A stretch of 62,917 bases of DNA. Origin: DATLMR01 sp035634255. Lineage in GTDB: Bacteria; Acidobacteriota; Blastocatellia; UBA7656. Numbering within the stretch: position 1 is the stretch's first letter; each line of letters opens with the position of its first letter. The notes under the pieces are model-generated. The model did not search any database. It was given only the letters and a program-made list of their open reading frames with translations, and was not told the DNA's origin. Positions 55,451-62,917 of the stretch are shown piece after piece. Location of the stretch: contig DASQDI010000100.1 in NCBI GenBank assembly GCA_035634255.1, positions 1 through 62,917 of the forward strand. Direction: 5' to 3'. The position numbers and the translations under genes are program-made.

Positions 55451-56164
55451 TTAAGACATCCCGCGAAGTATGCGGCCGATGCGGTGCTGCAAGGTCCTGT
55501 AAATGGCTTCGGGTGATTGTGTGGCGTCTACGATCTCGAACCCATACTCTTCGGTCATCGAATCGAAGACCGTGAGCATGCGGGTCTGGTATTCCACGAA
55601 GCTGTCGAAGAGGTCCTGCCCCAAGTGCATGTCCATGCCCGACTCCCAGTAATCGAACCCTGTAGGGCTGCCTAAGACTCTCGGGATCAGGTCGGCGACG
55701 CCCGCGCGCATATAGAAGACGGCGTCGGGCTTGAGGGCGAGGCCGTAAACGGACTTGATCCAGTCCGGGTTGCTCCCGCGGACGATGGCGCGCGCGATGA
55801 GGGAGTAGATGTAGCGGTCGGTCAGGACGATGAAGCCCGCGCGGAGGGCGGGGATCATCTCGTTTTCAAGCCGGTCGGCAAAATCCGTCGCGTAAAAGAG
55901 CGTGAGCGAGATCGGGCCGAGCGTGAGCCCCTCCTTGGCCTGCTTGACCCCTTTGCCCGCCAGGGCGGAGCGAGTCATGCCCGTGTCGAGGACCGCGTGC
56001 CCGTTCGATTCGAGCCAGGGCTTGAGCAGGGAGACCTGCGTGGAGCGCCCCACCCCGTCAGGCCCTTCGATGGCGATCAGACGCCCGTGAAGCTCGCCAA
56101 GGTCAACGCCCGGCAACCCCTCGCCGTAATATTCTATCTTGTGCCTCTCTACGTCTTCGTCCAA
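55451..56164 (-). CDS. Thymidylate-kinase-like protein with altered P-loop (Lys to Arg)
   Basis: 237 residues. A dTMP-kinase-type fold: Walker A region GPDGVGRST (residues 34-42) with Arg40 where Lys is normal (codon CGC), then DRLENEMIPALRAGFIVLTDRYIYSLIARA and a C-terminal helix. It lacks the EPGGT motif of true Tmk. It follows its paralogue by 7 bases (56165-56171 between). The pair may form a heterodimer in which this subunit does not bind ATP well, or may be specific for another nucleoside. Confidence 0.88.
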   Translation of the reverse strand: MDEDVERHKIEYYGEGLPGVDLGELHGRLIAIEGPDGVGRSTQVSLLKPWLESNGHAVLDTGMTRSALAGKGVKQAKEGLTLGPISLTLFYATDFADRLENEMIPALRAGFIVLTDRYIYSLIARAIVRGSNPDWIKSVYGLALKPDAVFYMRAGVADLIPRVLGSPTGFDYWESGMDMHLGQDLFDSFVEYQTRMLTVFDSMTEEYGFEIVDATQSPEAIYRTLQHRIGRILRGMS

Positions 56165-56171
56165 GTCTTGC

Positions 56172-56873
56172 TCAGTCCCCTTCGAATTCGAAATTGTGCG
56201 CGGGGTCTTTCGGCACGTCCTTAAGCTCGCGCTCCACTATCAGGCGCATCTCGTTCTGCTGCTGCTCAATCGAGCGCGTCGCGTCGATCACCGTCAGGCC
56301 GAACTCTTCCACCATCTGCTCGTACCTCTCCCGGATCATCCCCTGAAAGATTTTGAAGCTCTCTTCTACGTCGTCCGAAAGTTCGAGGTCCATGCCTGCC
56401 TCGTAATACTTCAGGCCGGCCCTCGCCCCAAGGATTCTCTTCATGGCAACATCGAGGGGCACGCGGAAATAGAAGGCGAGCGTGGGCCTGACCGCGAACC
56501 GGTAAAGCTCGCGGACCCACGAGGGGCTCACGCCCCGCGCGCCGTCGCGGGCGAAGGCCGTGTAAAGGTAGCGGTCGGCCAGAACAATCGCCCCGGCCTT
56601 GAGCGGAGGGATTATGTGCCTCTCGATGCGGTCGGCCAGGTCGGTCGCGTGGATGAGCGAGAAGGTGGTCGGCGTGAGCATCTGCTTCTTCTTGCCGTTC
56701 CGGGTCGTCTCTTTCACGAGGGGGGAGGAGTTCCACTCGCTGAAGAAGACCATGTAGCCCTCGCGCCTCAGCCATTGCCTCAGCAGGCTGAGCTGCGTCG
56801 ACTTACCCGAGCCGTCAATGCCCTCGACGATGAACAGCTTCCCCGGAAAATGATGATCGCCATACATTTGCAT
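56172..56873 (-). CDS. Thymidylate-kinase-like nucleotide kinase (intact P-loop)
   Basis: 233 residues. Walker A VEGIDGSGKST has the usual Lys24. LSLLRQWLRREGY, ADLADRIERHIIPPLKAGAIVLADRYLYTAFARDG-like helices and VIDATRSIEQQQNEMR follow. Like its downstream neighbour it lacks EPGGT and has SEWNSSPLVKE instead, so it is not a typical dTMP kinase; a deoxynucleoside kinase-type activity is possible. It is co-directional with the Arg-variant paralogue, 7 bases apart. Confidence 0.9.
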   Translation of the reverse strand: MQMYGDHHFPGKLFIVEGIDGSGKSTQLSLLRQWLRREGYMVFFSEWNSSPLVKETTRNGKKKQMLTPTTFSLIHATDLADRIERHIIPPLKAGAIVLADRYLYTAFARDGARGVSPSWVRELYRFAVRPTLAFYFRVPLDVAMKRILGARAGLKYYEAGMDLELSDDVEESFKIFQGMIRERYEQMVEEFGLTVIDATRSIEQQQNEMRLIVERELKDVPKDPAHNFEFEGD

Positions 56874-56916
56874 ACGGATAATTTACCTCCTAAAGTATAA
56901 ACACAGGGGAGGAATT

Positions 56917-57552
56917 ATGCTAATACGCCGGCCCATTTCCGCAATCGCACTCGCGGCGGCCCTGATCCTTGCTCCGATTACAGGCGGCGGCCCCGTCTCC
57001 GACGCGGCCCCGCTCGCCAGTGACCCCGAACCCGCTCCCATCGTGGAGCGGAAGCTCGACTTCGAAGACTTCACGCTCAAAGCTCTCGACGGGCAGCCTC
57101 TCAACCTGCGCGATTACGCGAGCGGCAAGAGGCTGATCATAGTGAGCTACGTGGCCGGGTGGTGCCCCAACAGTAACAACAATGGCCATGTCGTCAAACG
57201 GCTTTACGACAAGTTCCGCGACAGAGGGCTCGGGGTCGTGGCCGTCTCCGAATACTCGACGCCCGAAGAGGTGTCGGTCCACGTCAACCGCATCGGGGCG
57301 GATTACCCGGTCGTGGTGGAGACGGACAGCACGAAGGCGCGCAAGAAGTCGGCCCATTACAGGTACCGCACTCTCGCGGGAGACTCCCGCAAGTGGGGCA
57401 CGCCTTTCTACGTGCTAATAAGCGCCCAGGATATTGAGCAGGCGCGGGGCGGCGGGGTCCTCGCGCGCCGCGTCCACACGGTATCGGGGGAGATGATCGA
57501 GGCGGAGGCCGAGAGATTCATCGAGCAGCACCTCGGGGCCAGGGCGGATTAG
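56917..57552 (+). CDS. Exported thioredoxin-fold (redoxin-like) protein with a single active-site Cys
   Basis: 211 residues with a signal peptide (about 1-30). A redoxin/TlpA-like fold: FTLKALDGQPLNLRDYASGK, IIVSYVAGWCPNSNNNG, VVAVSEYSTPEEVSVHV and GTPFYVLI (cis-Pro). The active site reads C83-P-N-S86: the second Cys of CxxC is Ser. It may be a peroxiredoxin-like enzyme with one Cys or have lost activity. It diverges from the kinase-like pair (43 bases). Confidence 0.87.
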   Translation: MLIRRPISAIALAAALILAPITGGGPVSDAAPLASDPEPAPIVERKLDFEDFTLKALDGQPLNLRDYASGKRLIIVSYVAGWCPNSNNNGHVVKRLYDKFRDRGLGVVAVSEYSTPEEVSVHVNRIGADYPVVVETDSTKARKKSAHYRYRTLAGDSRKWGTPFYVLISAQDIEQARGGGVLARRVHTVSGEMIEAEAERFIEQHLGARAD

Positions 57553-57671
57553 GGTTTCGCACGGGATTTCGTGGAGCTATTTTCTCCAATAAAGCCGGGA
57601 ATCTTTCCGAACATGTGCTAGTATGTCTGCATCCTAAGTTATACCAAACACGTTTTCGGAAGGAGAAGGAT

Positions 57672-58073
57672 ATGTACAGGAAGTCCCTCTCGGTTCTGCT
57701 GGTCTTCGCGGTCCTCCACTTCGGCACCATGTCAGTCCTGGCGAAGAGCGAAGCCGATAAGCAGGCGAAACACGCGGCCAAGGTTAAGCAAAGCATCTTC
57801 AAGCTAGGCGTCGGGAGAAACGCGCGCGTGGCCCTCAAGCTCCAGGACAAGACTCAGCTCGTCGGGTACGTCAGCGAGGCGGGGGAGAACTCTTTCGTCG
57901 TGACGGAGCCGAAGACCGGCGCGGCGACGGTGGTGCCATACCCGAACGTGGCTCAGGTGAAGGGGCAGAATCTCTCCACCGGGGCCAAGATAGCCATCGG
58001 AGTCGGCATCGCCGCGGCGATAATACTGATCCTGCTTTTGAAGAAGTACTGCGACAACGAAGGCGGATGTTAG
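57672..58073 (+). CDS. Small exported protein with C-terminal membrane helix
   Basis: 133 residues from ATG 57672 (AGGAGAAGGA upstream; the frame is open back to 57615). A signal peptide (about 1-24), a short charged segment, an SH3/PRC-like beta stretch (about 45-90, ARVALKLQDKTQLVGYV, VVTEPKTGAATVV), then a helix (about 103-124, GVGIAAAIILILLLKKY) and a short Cys-containing tail. No named family recognised. Similar small proteins with a TM end are frequent in Acidobacteriota. Its stop is 4 bases from that of the ParA gene. Confidence 0.75.
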   Translation: MYRKSLSVLLVFAVLHFGTMSVLAKSEADKQAKHAAKVKQSIFKLGVGRNARVALKLQDKTQLVGYVSEAGENSFVVTEPKTGAATVVPYPNVAQVKGQNLSTGAKIAIGVGIAAAIILILLLKKYCDNEGGC

Positions 58074-58077
58074 AGGG

Positions 58078-58830
58078 TCAGCCGACTCGCTTGATCACCT
58101 CTTTAACGAGAGCCGTGTAATCCTGCGCTCCGTCGGAATGGGGCGCGTACTCGAACACGGACTTGTTGGCTTCCTGAGAGTAGTCGAGCTCCGTGCGCTC
58201 GCGGATCAGGGTGCGCAGCAGCCTGTTGCGGAAGAGCTTCTTCGCCTCCTGCCTCACCGCTTCGGGGCCCGCGCGGCGCGTGGTGTAGAAGGTCATGACC
58301 ACGCCGACCCTCTCGCCGTCGATGCGGGCCTCGCGCGAGTGCGAGTCCACGAAATCGATCATCTGCTCGATTGACCGGAGGCCGAGCCAGGTGGAGACGC
58401 AGGGGACGAGCAGGTAGTCCGACACGCTGAGCGCGGCCTGCGTCATGCGCCCGAACTCCGGCGGGCAGTCGAACAGGACGAAATCGACCGCCTCCGACGC
58501 CCAGGAGTTGATCGCCCGCCTGAGCGGGTTCGTGATCGCGCGCAAACTGTCCGGCGACGAAAGGGCCGGGGCAAGGCGTCGCCCTCCCGAAGGGAGCACC
58601 CAGATGCCCTCCCGCATCTCAAGGGGCGCGACCGGCCCGCCCTCTATGACCGAAGCGAGGGTCGAGGGCGAGGCGTCGAAGCCGGCGATGATGCGGAGGT
58701 TGTCCTGCGGGTCCCCGTCAACCATGAGCACGCGGGCGCCCGCGAGGGCCAGCCCGAACCCCAGGTTCCAGGTGGTCGTGGTCTTGCCGGTCCCACCCTT
58801 CGAAGCAGCTATGGTAATTTGCTTGCTCAT
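58078..58830 (-). CDS. Orphan ParA/Soj-family ATPase
   Basis: 250 residues from ATG 58830 (AAGGAAAAG upstream; the frame opens at 58866). The deviant Walker A is SKGGTGKTTTTWN, with the signature Lys, followed by LMVDGDPQDNLRII and FDCPPEFGRMTQAAL. It has no ParB partner and no parS-like repeat in view, so it is more like orphan ParA/MinD proteins that place envelope or chemotaxis cargo than the chromosomal ParA. Confidence 0.92.
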   Translation of the reverse strand: MSKQITIAASKGGTGKTTTTWNLGFGLALAGARVLMVDGDPQDNLRIIAGFDASPSTLASVIEGGPVAPLEMREGIWVLPSGGRRLAPALSSPDSLRAITNPLRRAINSWASEAVDFVLFDCPPEFGRMTQAALSVSDYLLVPCVSTWLGLRSIEQMIDFVDSHSREARIDGERVGVVMTFYTTRRAGPEAVRQEAKKLFRNRLLRTLIRERTELDYSQEANKSVFEYAPHSDGAQDYTALVKEVIKRVG

Positions 58831-58890
58831 CTTTTCCTTCCCTGAAAGGTCTGAGTATCGAATCAATCTATAGCAAGGAAGCTGACCGGC

Positions 58891-60090
58891 TCAGTTGTCC
58901 ATAAACCCGGTCGTGGAGGCCGAAGCGGTAAGATGCGACTCCACCTCCGGCCCCGACGTTTCAGCCGGGGGGGCAGGCTTGGTGGCTTCGACCCTCCTGT
59001 AGGCGACGTAGTGGTTATAGGCGACGATCACGAGGCCGACGAAGGGGATGGCCAGAAAGATCCCCGCCAGCCCGCCGACTTCCGCGCCCGCAAGGATCGC
59101 CACCACGACCACCGCCGGGTGCATCTTGATCCCCTGGCCCACGATTCGGGGGTAGATTATGTAATCCTGAACTATCCTGAGTACGACCAGGAAGAGCGCG
59201 ACGATGAGCGCCATCCTCACGGAGGTCGTGAGGGTCAGGCTGAAGGCTATCGTCGCCGCCAGCAGAGGCCCGATGAGCGGGACGAACTCCAGCACGCCCG
59301 CGATCAGCCCGAGCACCACCGCGTAAGGCACTCCGATGAGCCCGAAGCCGACCGTCACGAGCGCGCCCACCACTATGCAGGAGGTGATCTGCGCGCGGAT
59401 GTAGGCGGCGAGCGTCTGGCTGACATCGAGCAGGAGCCAGTGCGCGCGCTTCTTCAATCGGTCGTTAGGCATGAGGTCCACCACCCACCGCTCGAAGGCC
59501 GAGGCGTCCTTCAGCATGAAGAACGATAGGATCGGGATGAGTATCAGCCACAGCAGGTAGGGCAGATTGCTGAAGGTCCCCGCGAGCACGGCTTCCAGCC
59601 ACGGGATGAATGACTCGCCGAGGTGGTTCGCCTGACCGAGCAGGTAATCCCTCCACTGGCTCGGCAGCTTGAACTGGCGGAGCCAGCTGTTCGCGTCGTT
59701 GAACGTCTTGCTGACCGCCGCCGACGCGCTCGCGACGTAGGAGGGGAGGTTCCCCGCCAGGTCGGAGCCCTGCTGCCACACGATAGGGATCATCAGCTGC
59801 AAGGCGAGCGTGAGCACCAACCCGATCAGAAGGTAGACGACGACGATGGCCGCGCCGCGCGATATTTTGAACTCCCGGCTCGCGACATAAACCGGCTGCT
59901 CGAACAGGCGCACGAAGGGCGCGATCAGGTAACAGAAGAAGACGCAGAGGACGAGGAGCAGCAGGACCTCGCTCAGCAGAAAGACCATTTTGTAAGCGAG
60001 ATAAAACAGGGCGATAACTATCAGGACGCGCAATATGACCCTGGTCCACAGCCGCACCATCTGCGCTTCATGGTCTCTCTTCTCTTCCAA
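58891..60090 (-). CDS. AI-2E family transporter (PF01594)
   Basis: 399 residues, about 8 membrane helices in the family pattern: two helices near 15-60, a periplasmic amphipathic stretch (about 100-160), and the paired helices with LIPILSFFMLKDASAFE, QITSCIVVGALVTVGFGLIGVPYAVVLGLIAGVLEFVPLIGPLL and the PRIVGQGIKMHPAVVVVAILAGAEVGGLAGIFLAIP hallmark. The name is historical; most members export small molecules or ions (for example Na+/H+). Substrate unknown. Confidence 0.93.
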   Translation of the reverse strand: MEEKRDHEAQMVRLWTRVILRVLIVIALFYLAYKMVFLLSEVLLLLVLCVFFCYLIAPFVRLFEQPVYVASREFKISRGAAIVVVYLLIGLVLTLALQLMIPIVWQQGSDLAGNLPSYVASASAAVSKTFNDANSWLRQFKLPSQWRDYLLGQANHLGESFIPWLEAVLAGTFSNLPYLLWLILIPILSFFMLKDASAFERWVVDLMPNDRLKKRAHWLLLDVSQTLAAYIRAQITSCIVVGALVTVGFGLIGVPYAVVLGLIAGVLEFVPLIGPLLAATIAFSLTLTTSVRMALIVALFLVVLRIVQDYIIYPRIVGQGIKMHPAVVVVAILAGAEVGGLAGIFLAIPFVGLVIVAYNHYVAYRRVEATKPAPPAETSGPEVESHLTASASTTGFMDN

Positions 60091-60173
60091 TCAGACCTCC
60101 GATGCCTTAACAGTTGGCGTAAGTATAGCATAAGGGCGCGCGGGCCCCGGCGGGCGTGACCGCGTCGAGGAGT

Positions 60174-60212
60174 GAAGAAAAATCGCGGCCCGAACCAAGT
60201 CCGGGCCGCGAT
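60174..60212 (-). terminator. Rho-independent terminator of the S41 protease gene
   Basis: An 11-bp stem (arms 60182-60192 and 60202-60212) with a 9-base loop; on the minus strand a T-rich tail (TTTTCTTC) follows. It lies between the protease gene (ends 60264) and the transporter gene. Confidence 0.8.
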
Positions 60213-60263
60213 CAGCGGATCGATTTAGAATCAATTCAAAATTGATTCAGATGGGCGGGAAGA

Positions 60264-61922
60264 TCAATTCCTGCGCACATCCCCCCCGCGCGCGGCCGCC
60301 CGAGTGCGGCGAATATCTTCGGCCATGTTCTTCGCCTTCGGCAGCTCCGAGAGCGCCATCTGCATCTGAACGTCGCCTTCGAGCAACACCTGATAGGCGA
60401 CTTCCTGCCCGTAAGCGGCGGTCACGATCTCGTACCGGATCTGCCGCTTGATCCAGGCCGCGTCTTTGTCGACGCGCGCGGGATCGGCTTTGATCTCCTT
60501 GTTCTGCCGGATGAACTCTTTGAAAGCAGCCAGAGCCTTATCGCTCACCTGATACTCGTTAGGCATCAGGCGGTGCCCGTGGTCGGCGGACCGGTCGACC
60601 TTGAACTCGCCCAGGCCGGGGATCCGCCCCGCCGCGAGCGCGCGCGAGAACTGAAACACCGGCTCGGTCCAGACGCGCCGCATCTCAAGCTCCTTGGCGG
60701 GCACCTTGACCTCAACGTCGGGGTCGATGCCCCCGCCGCCGTAGACCGTGCGGCCTGAGTCGGTCTGCTTCTCCTCGGTCTTCTGCACGGCTTCCTTGTC
60801 CCCGCGCTGGAGGTAGTAATCGTAGAGGGACTTCCCCGCGTACTCGCGCTGGATCAGGCGGCCGCTCGGCGTGTAGTACTTGCCGGTGGTGAGGGTCAGA
60901 CCGGAGCCGTCCCTCAACTGAAACACGTTCTGGACCAGCCCCTTGCCGAACGAGTTCTCGCCGACTATGCGCGCGCGGTCGTGGTCCTGAAGCGCGCCCG
61001 CGACGATCTCGGACGCGGAGGCCGAGCCCCGGTCGATCAGCACCACGAGCGGGTAATCGTCCGGCGTGTTGTTGAAGGCCGAGCGCTCGACGGGCGGGAA
61101 GACTCCGGGCCTGCCGCGCATGGAGACGACCTTCTGGCCTTTGTACAGGAATATGTTCGCGACCTTCCACGCCTGATCGACCAGGCCGCCCCGGTTGCCG
61201 CGCAGGTCGAGGATGAGCTGTGTCATCCCCTGCTCGCGCAGGTCGGCCAGGGCGTTGCGCATCTCCTCATGCGTGGTCGTGTTGAAGCCGCGCAGGAGGT
61301 TGATGTAGCCGACCCCGTTGCTGACCATGAAGTAGTTGGCTATCGAAGGCTGGGGGACGATCCCCCTGACCAGCTTCAGCTCTATGTCGACCGGCTCGGT
61401 CGCGCCGAGCCGCCGCACCTTGACCGTCACCGGGGTGGCGTCCGGCCCGAGCAGCTTGCCCGAAACCTGCGTGACGTTCCAGCCCTCGGTCGATTCGCCG
61501 TTGATCTGTACGATGTGATCGCCGTAACGCAGCCCCCCGCGGTAGGCGGGAGTCCCGTTGAAGGGGGACATGATGTAGACCTTGTCGTAACGCTGAACGA
61601 TGGTCGCGCCGATCCCGGAATACCTGCTGCGCTGATCGTTCATGAAGTCTTCCCACTCCTTGCGGTCGAAGTAGGAGGAGTGAGGGTCGAGCGTTTTCAA
61701 CATCCCGAGGATGGAGTTTTTGTTGACCCGGTCGAAATCGACCTGGCCCGCGTAATTCTCCTTCGCGACCAGTAAAGCCTGGGCGTAGTCCTCGGCTATC
61801 TTCTGCCGGCTCTCCGTCTCGTCGTCCTGGCCGAGTACTCTCTGTCCCGGATGGGCCCCCGCGAACGTTAGAGGCAATATCAAAGCCACCACTAACAACC
61901 AGTACCGATTCCTTGGTTTCAT
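60264..61922 (-). CDS. Carboxy-terminal processing protease CtpA type (S41) with PDZ
   Basis: 552 residues from ATG 61922 (AGGAG 9 bases upstream; the frame opens at 62180). A signal peptide (about 1-25, WLLVVALILPLTFAGA), a PDZ domain (about 105-185, YSGIGATIVQRYDKVYI, GGLRYGDHIVQINGEST) and the S41 core with LILDLRGNRGGLVDQAW, SASASEIVAGAL (Ser at 302 or 304) and the catalytic Lys327 in NSFGKGLVQ. A C-terminal extension (about 400-550) is longer than in plain CtpA and ends in a basic tail. It trims or degrades periplasmic proteins. Confidence 0.94.
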   Translation of the reverse strand: MKPRNRYWLLVVALILPLTFAGAHPGQRVLGQDDETESRQKIAEDYAQALLVAKENYAGQVDFDRVNKNSILGMLKTLDPHSSYFDRKEWEDFMNDQRSRYSGIGATIVQRYDKVYIMSPFNGTPAYRGGLRYGDHIVQINGESTEGWNVTQVSGKLLGPDATPVTVKVRRLGATEPVDIELKLVRGIVPQPSIANYFMVSNGVGYINLLRGFNTTTHEEMRNALADLREQGMTQLILDLRGNRGGLVDQAWKVANIFLYKGQKVVSMRGRPGVFPPVERSAFNNTPDDYPLVVLIDRGSASASEIVAGALQDHDRARIVGENSFGKGLVQNVFQLRDGSGLTLTTGKYYTPSGRLIQREYAGKSLYDYYLQRGDKEAVQKTEEKQTDSGRTVYGGGGIDPDVEVKVPAKELEMRRVWTEPVFQFSRALAAGRIPGLGEFKVDRSADHGHRLMPNEYQVSDKALAAFKEFIRQNKEIKADPARVDKDAAWIKRQIRYEIVTAAYGQEVAYQVLLEGDVQMQMALSELPKAKNMAEDIRRTRAAARGGDVRRN

Positions 61923-62502
61923 GCAGTATCTCCTAGGCGAAAACATCATCAGGAGCAAAGTCGAAGGTGCAACCTCGGTCGCGCAAGCCCTGGACTTTAA
62001 CGTTTGAAATTTTACCGGAAAGGGATTGAGAAAACAACCGGAGCCCACTTTACCCCCGCCGCGCGCCGGCGAATTCCGACCGCCGCGGGCCGCGGAAGTG
62101 GGAGAACATTCGGAAAAGTTACGGATAAGTTGCGCCCGGTCCGAATTGTAAAAATCTTTTTGCAAAAAAAGCGGCCTCACAGGTTCATCAGGTATGCTTC
62201 CATGAAGTTGGGGGCCGCCCTTCGGCTTCGCTCTTTCGAGCCACGGGCCTAGCCGTCGTGGCCATTCTTAATTCACAAACCGGGCCGCCCGCAATCGTTT
62301 TAAATGTTTGAAGCTGGCTGGCTGTTCTGGTAACTTATTAATCAAGCAGCATATCCGGCGACCGGCTTTCCAGGGCCTGTGAGGTGCCGGACCGAAGGTC
62401 TCAAATCCAAAATCTTCGGGATGCGGAAATGGTAAAGGGACTTGATTGCGACAGTCTGACTAGGCGCAAGGGTTCGAAAAAAGGATAAGTTCAGGGAGAT
62501 TT
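61923..62502. other. Gene-free region between the S41 protease and thiolase genes
   Basis: About 580 bases. A sigma-70-like promoter for the protease gene lies at 62009-62037. The open frame at 62004-62252 has no recognisable family or ribosome site and is left out. The last part must hold the thiolase promoter, which I cannot place. Confidence 0.5.
62009..62037 (-). promoter_or_regulatory. Sigma-70-like promoter for the S41 protease gene
   Basis: On the minus strand TTGTTT (62032-62037) and TAAAAT (62009-62014), 17 bases apart. The leader would be about 80 bases. The -10 box matches at 5 of 6 positions; the -35 box is weak. Confidence 0.45.
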
Positions 62503-62917
62503 ATGGCAAAGGACATTCTCATTCTAGGCGGGGCGCGGACTCCGATGGGCGAGTACGGCGGCGCGCTCCGCGACCTGAGCGCGATTGAGCTGGGGGCCAT
62601 AGCCGCGCGGGCGGCCCTTGAGCGCGCGCGCGTCGCGCCGGAGCTTGTCGATCACACGGTCATCGGCAACGCATTGCAGACATCGGGAGACGCCATCTAC
62701 GGCGCGCGGCACGTGGCGCTCAAAGCCGGGGTGCCGCTCGACAAGCCCGCCCTGACCGTCAACCGCCTCTGCGGGTCGGGCATCCAATCCATCGTCTCGG
62801 GCGCGCAGATGATCCAGCTGGGCGAGGCCGGGACGGTGCTCGCGGGCGGCATGGAGTCGATGAGTCAGGCCCCGCACGTCATCCGCGGGGCGCGGTGGGG
62901 CTTCAAGCTGGGCGAAG
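62503..62917 (+). CDS. Acetyl-CoA C-acyltransferase (thiolase), 5' part only
   Basis: 138 codons from ATG 62503 (AGGGAG upstream) to the window end. It starts ILILGGARTPMGEYGGAL, with the nucleophile Cys90 in VNRLCGSGIQSIVSGAQ and GGMESMSQAPHVIRG, as in type II thiolases. It joins or cleaves acetyl-CoA units in fatty acid or polyhydroxybutyrate metabolism. The catalytic His and second Cys are beyond the window. Confidence 0.93.
   Translation, partial: MAKDILILGGARTPMGEYGGALRDLSAIELGAIAARAALERARVAPELVDHTVIGNALQTSGDAIYGARHVALKAGVPLDKPALTVNRLCGSGIQSIVSGAQMIQLGEAGTVLAGGMESMSQAPHVIRGARWGFKLGE

Noticed and set aside
62004..62252. 82-codon plus-strand frame upstream of the thiolase
   Set aside because: Basic, without motif or convincing ribosome site, and it overlaps the protease promoter region.

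Overview
The window is about 63 kb of GC-rich chromosomal DNA from a Gram-negative (diderm) bacterium. An outer membrane is implied by LolA, several lipoproteins, MreBCD/PBP2/RodA and an ArnT-like glycosyltransferase. The gene mix fits Acidobacteriota, perhaps Blastocatellia: a very large RNase E/G downstream of a TIGR03960-type radical SAM gene and the mre operon, many short mixed-strand units, and GGGGTCAG-type intergenic repeats. That taxonomic placement is inference. I see no rRNA, canonical tRNA, CRISPR array, transposase or prophage. The two edge genes, an unknown membrane protein (left) and a thiolase (right), are cut by the window.

Layout. 1-2056: a visibly more AT-rich partial gene, then rarA. 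2375-6413: an envelope operon of a LolA/LolB-like lipoprotein, a MacB/LolE-type permease, a LolD-type ATPase, a 112-residue membrane protein and LolA; it reads as a compact lipoprotein-trafficking system. 6498-17492: mixed genes, including a J-domain membrane protein, a NUDIX-metallo-beta-lactamase fusion, a polynucleotide-kinase-like P-loop protein, a PepSY protein, a DnaC-like loader, ruvA, an alpha/beta hydrolase with a lost catalytic triad, an ArnT-like transferase, a Gfo/Idh/MocA oxidoreductase and an M61 peptidase. 17555-29880 (minus strand): the elongasome operon mreB-mreC-mreD-mrdA-rodA, then the radical SAM/DUF2344 protein and an RNase E/G whose S1 domain holds a disordered insert of roughly 560 residues.

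30688-40199: aminotransferase, YmdB-type phosphodiesterase, a structured non-coding stretch with a candidate small RNA, methyltransferase, a zinc-finger subtilase, an AhpD-like protein, an esterase, a SirB1-type protein, a PEGA/TPR protein and a tiny lipoprotein. 40534-50909: an isoprenoid/DNA-repair cluster (xseA, O-methyltransferase, xseB, polyprenyl synthase, dxs, then tlyA) with a zinc-ribbon protein, an M15-like lipoprotein and an FHA-trypsin membrane protease. 50968-58830: ppk1-thpR, mogA, hslO, a tandem pair of thymidylate-kinase-like genes (one with a Walker A Lys-to-Arg change), a thioredoxin-fold protein, a small membrane protein and an orphan ParA. 58891-62917: an AI-2E-family transporter, a CtpA-type S41 protease and the start of a thiolase.

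The most promising leads are the Lol-like operon, the split-S1 RNase E/G with its long leader, the cluster of proteins whose catalytic residues are replaced, and the minus-strand small-RNA candidate near 33.3 kb.
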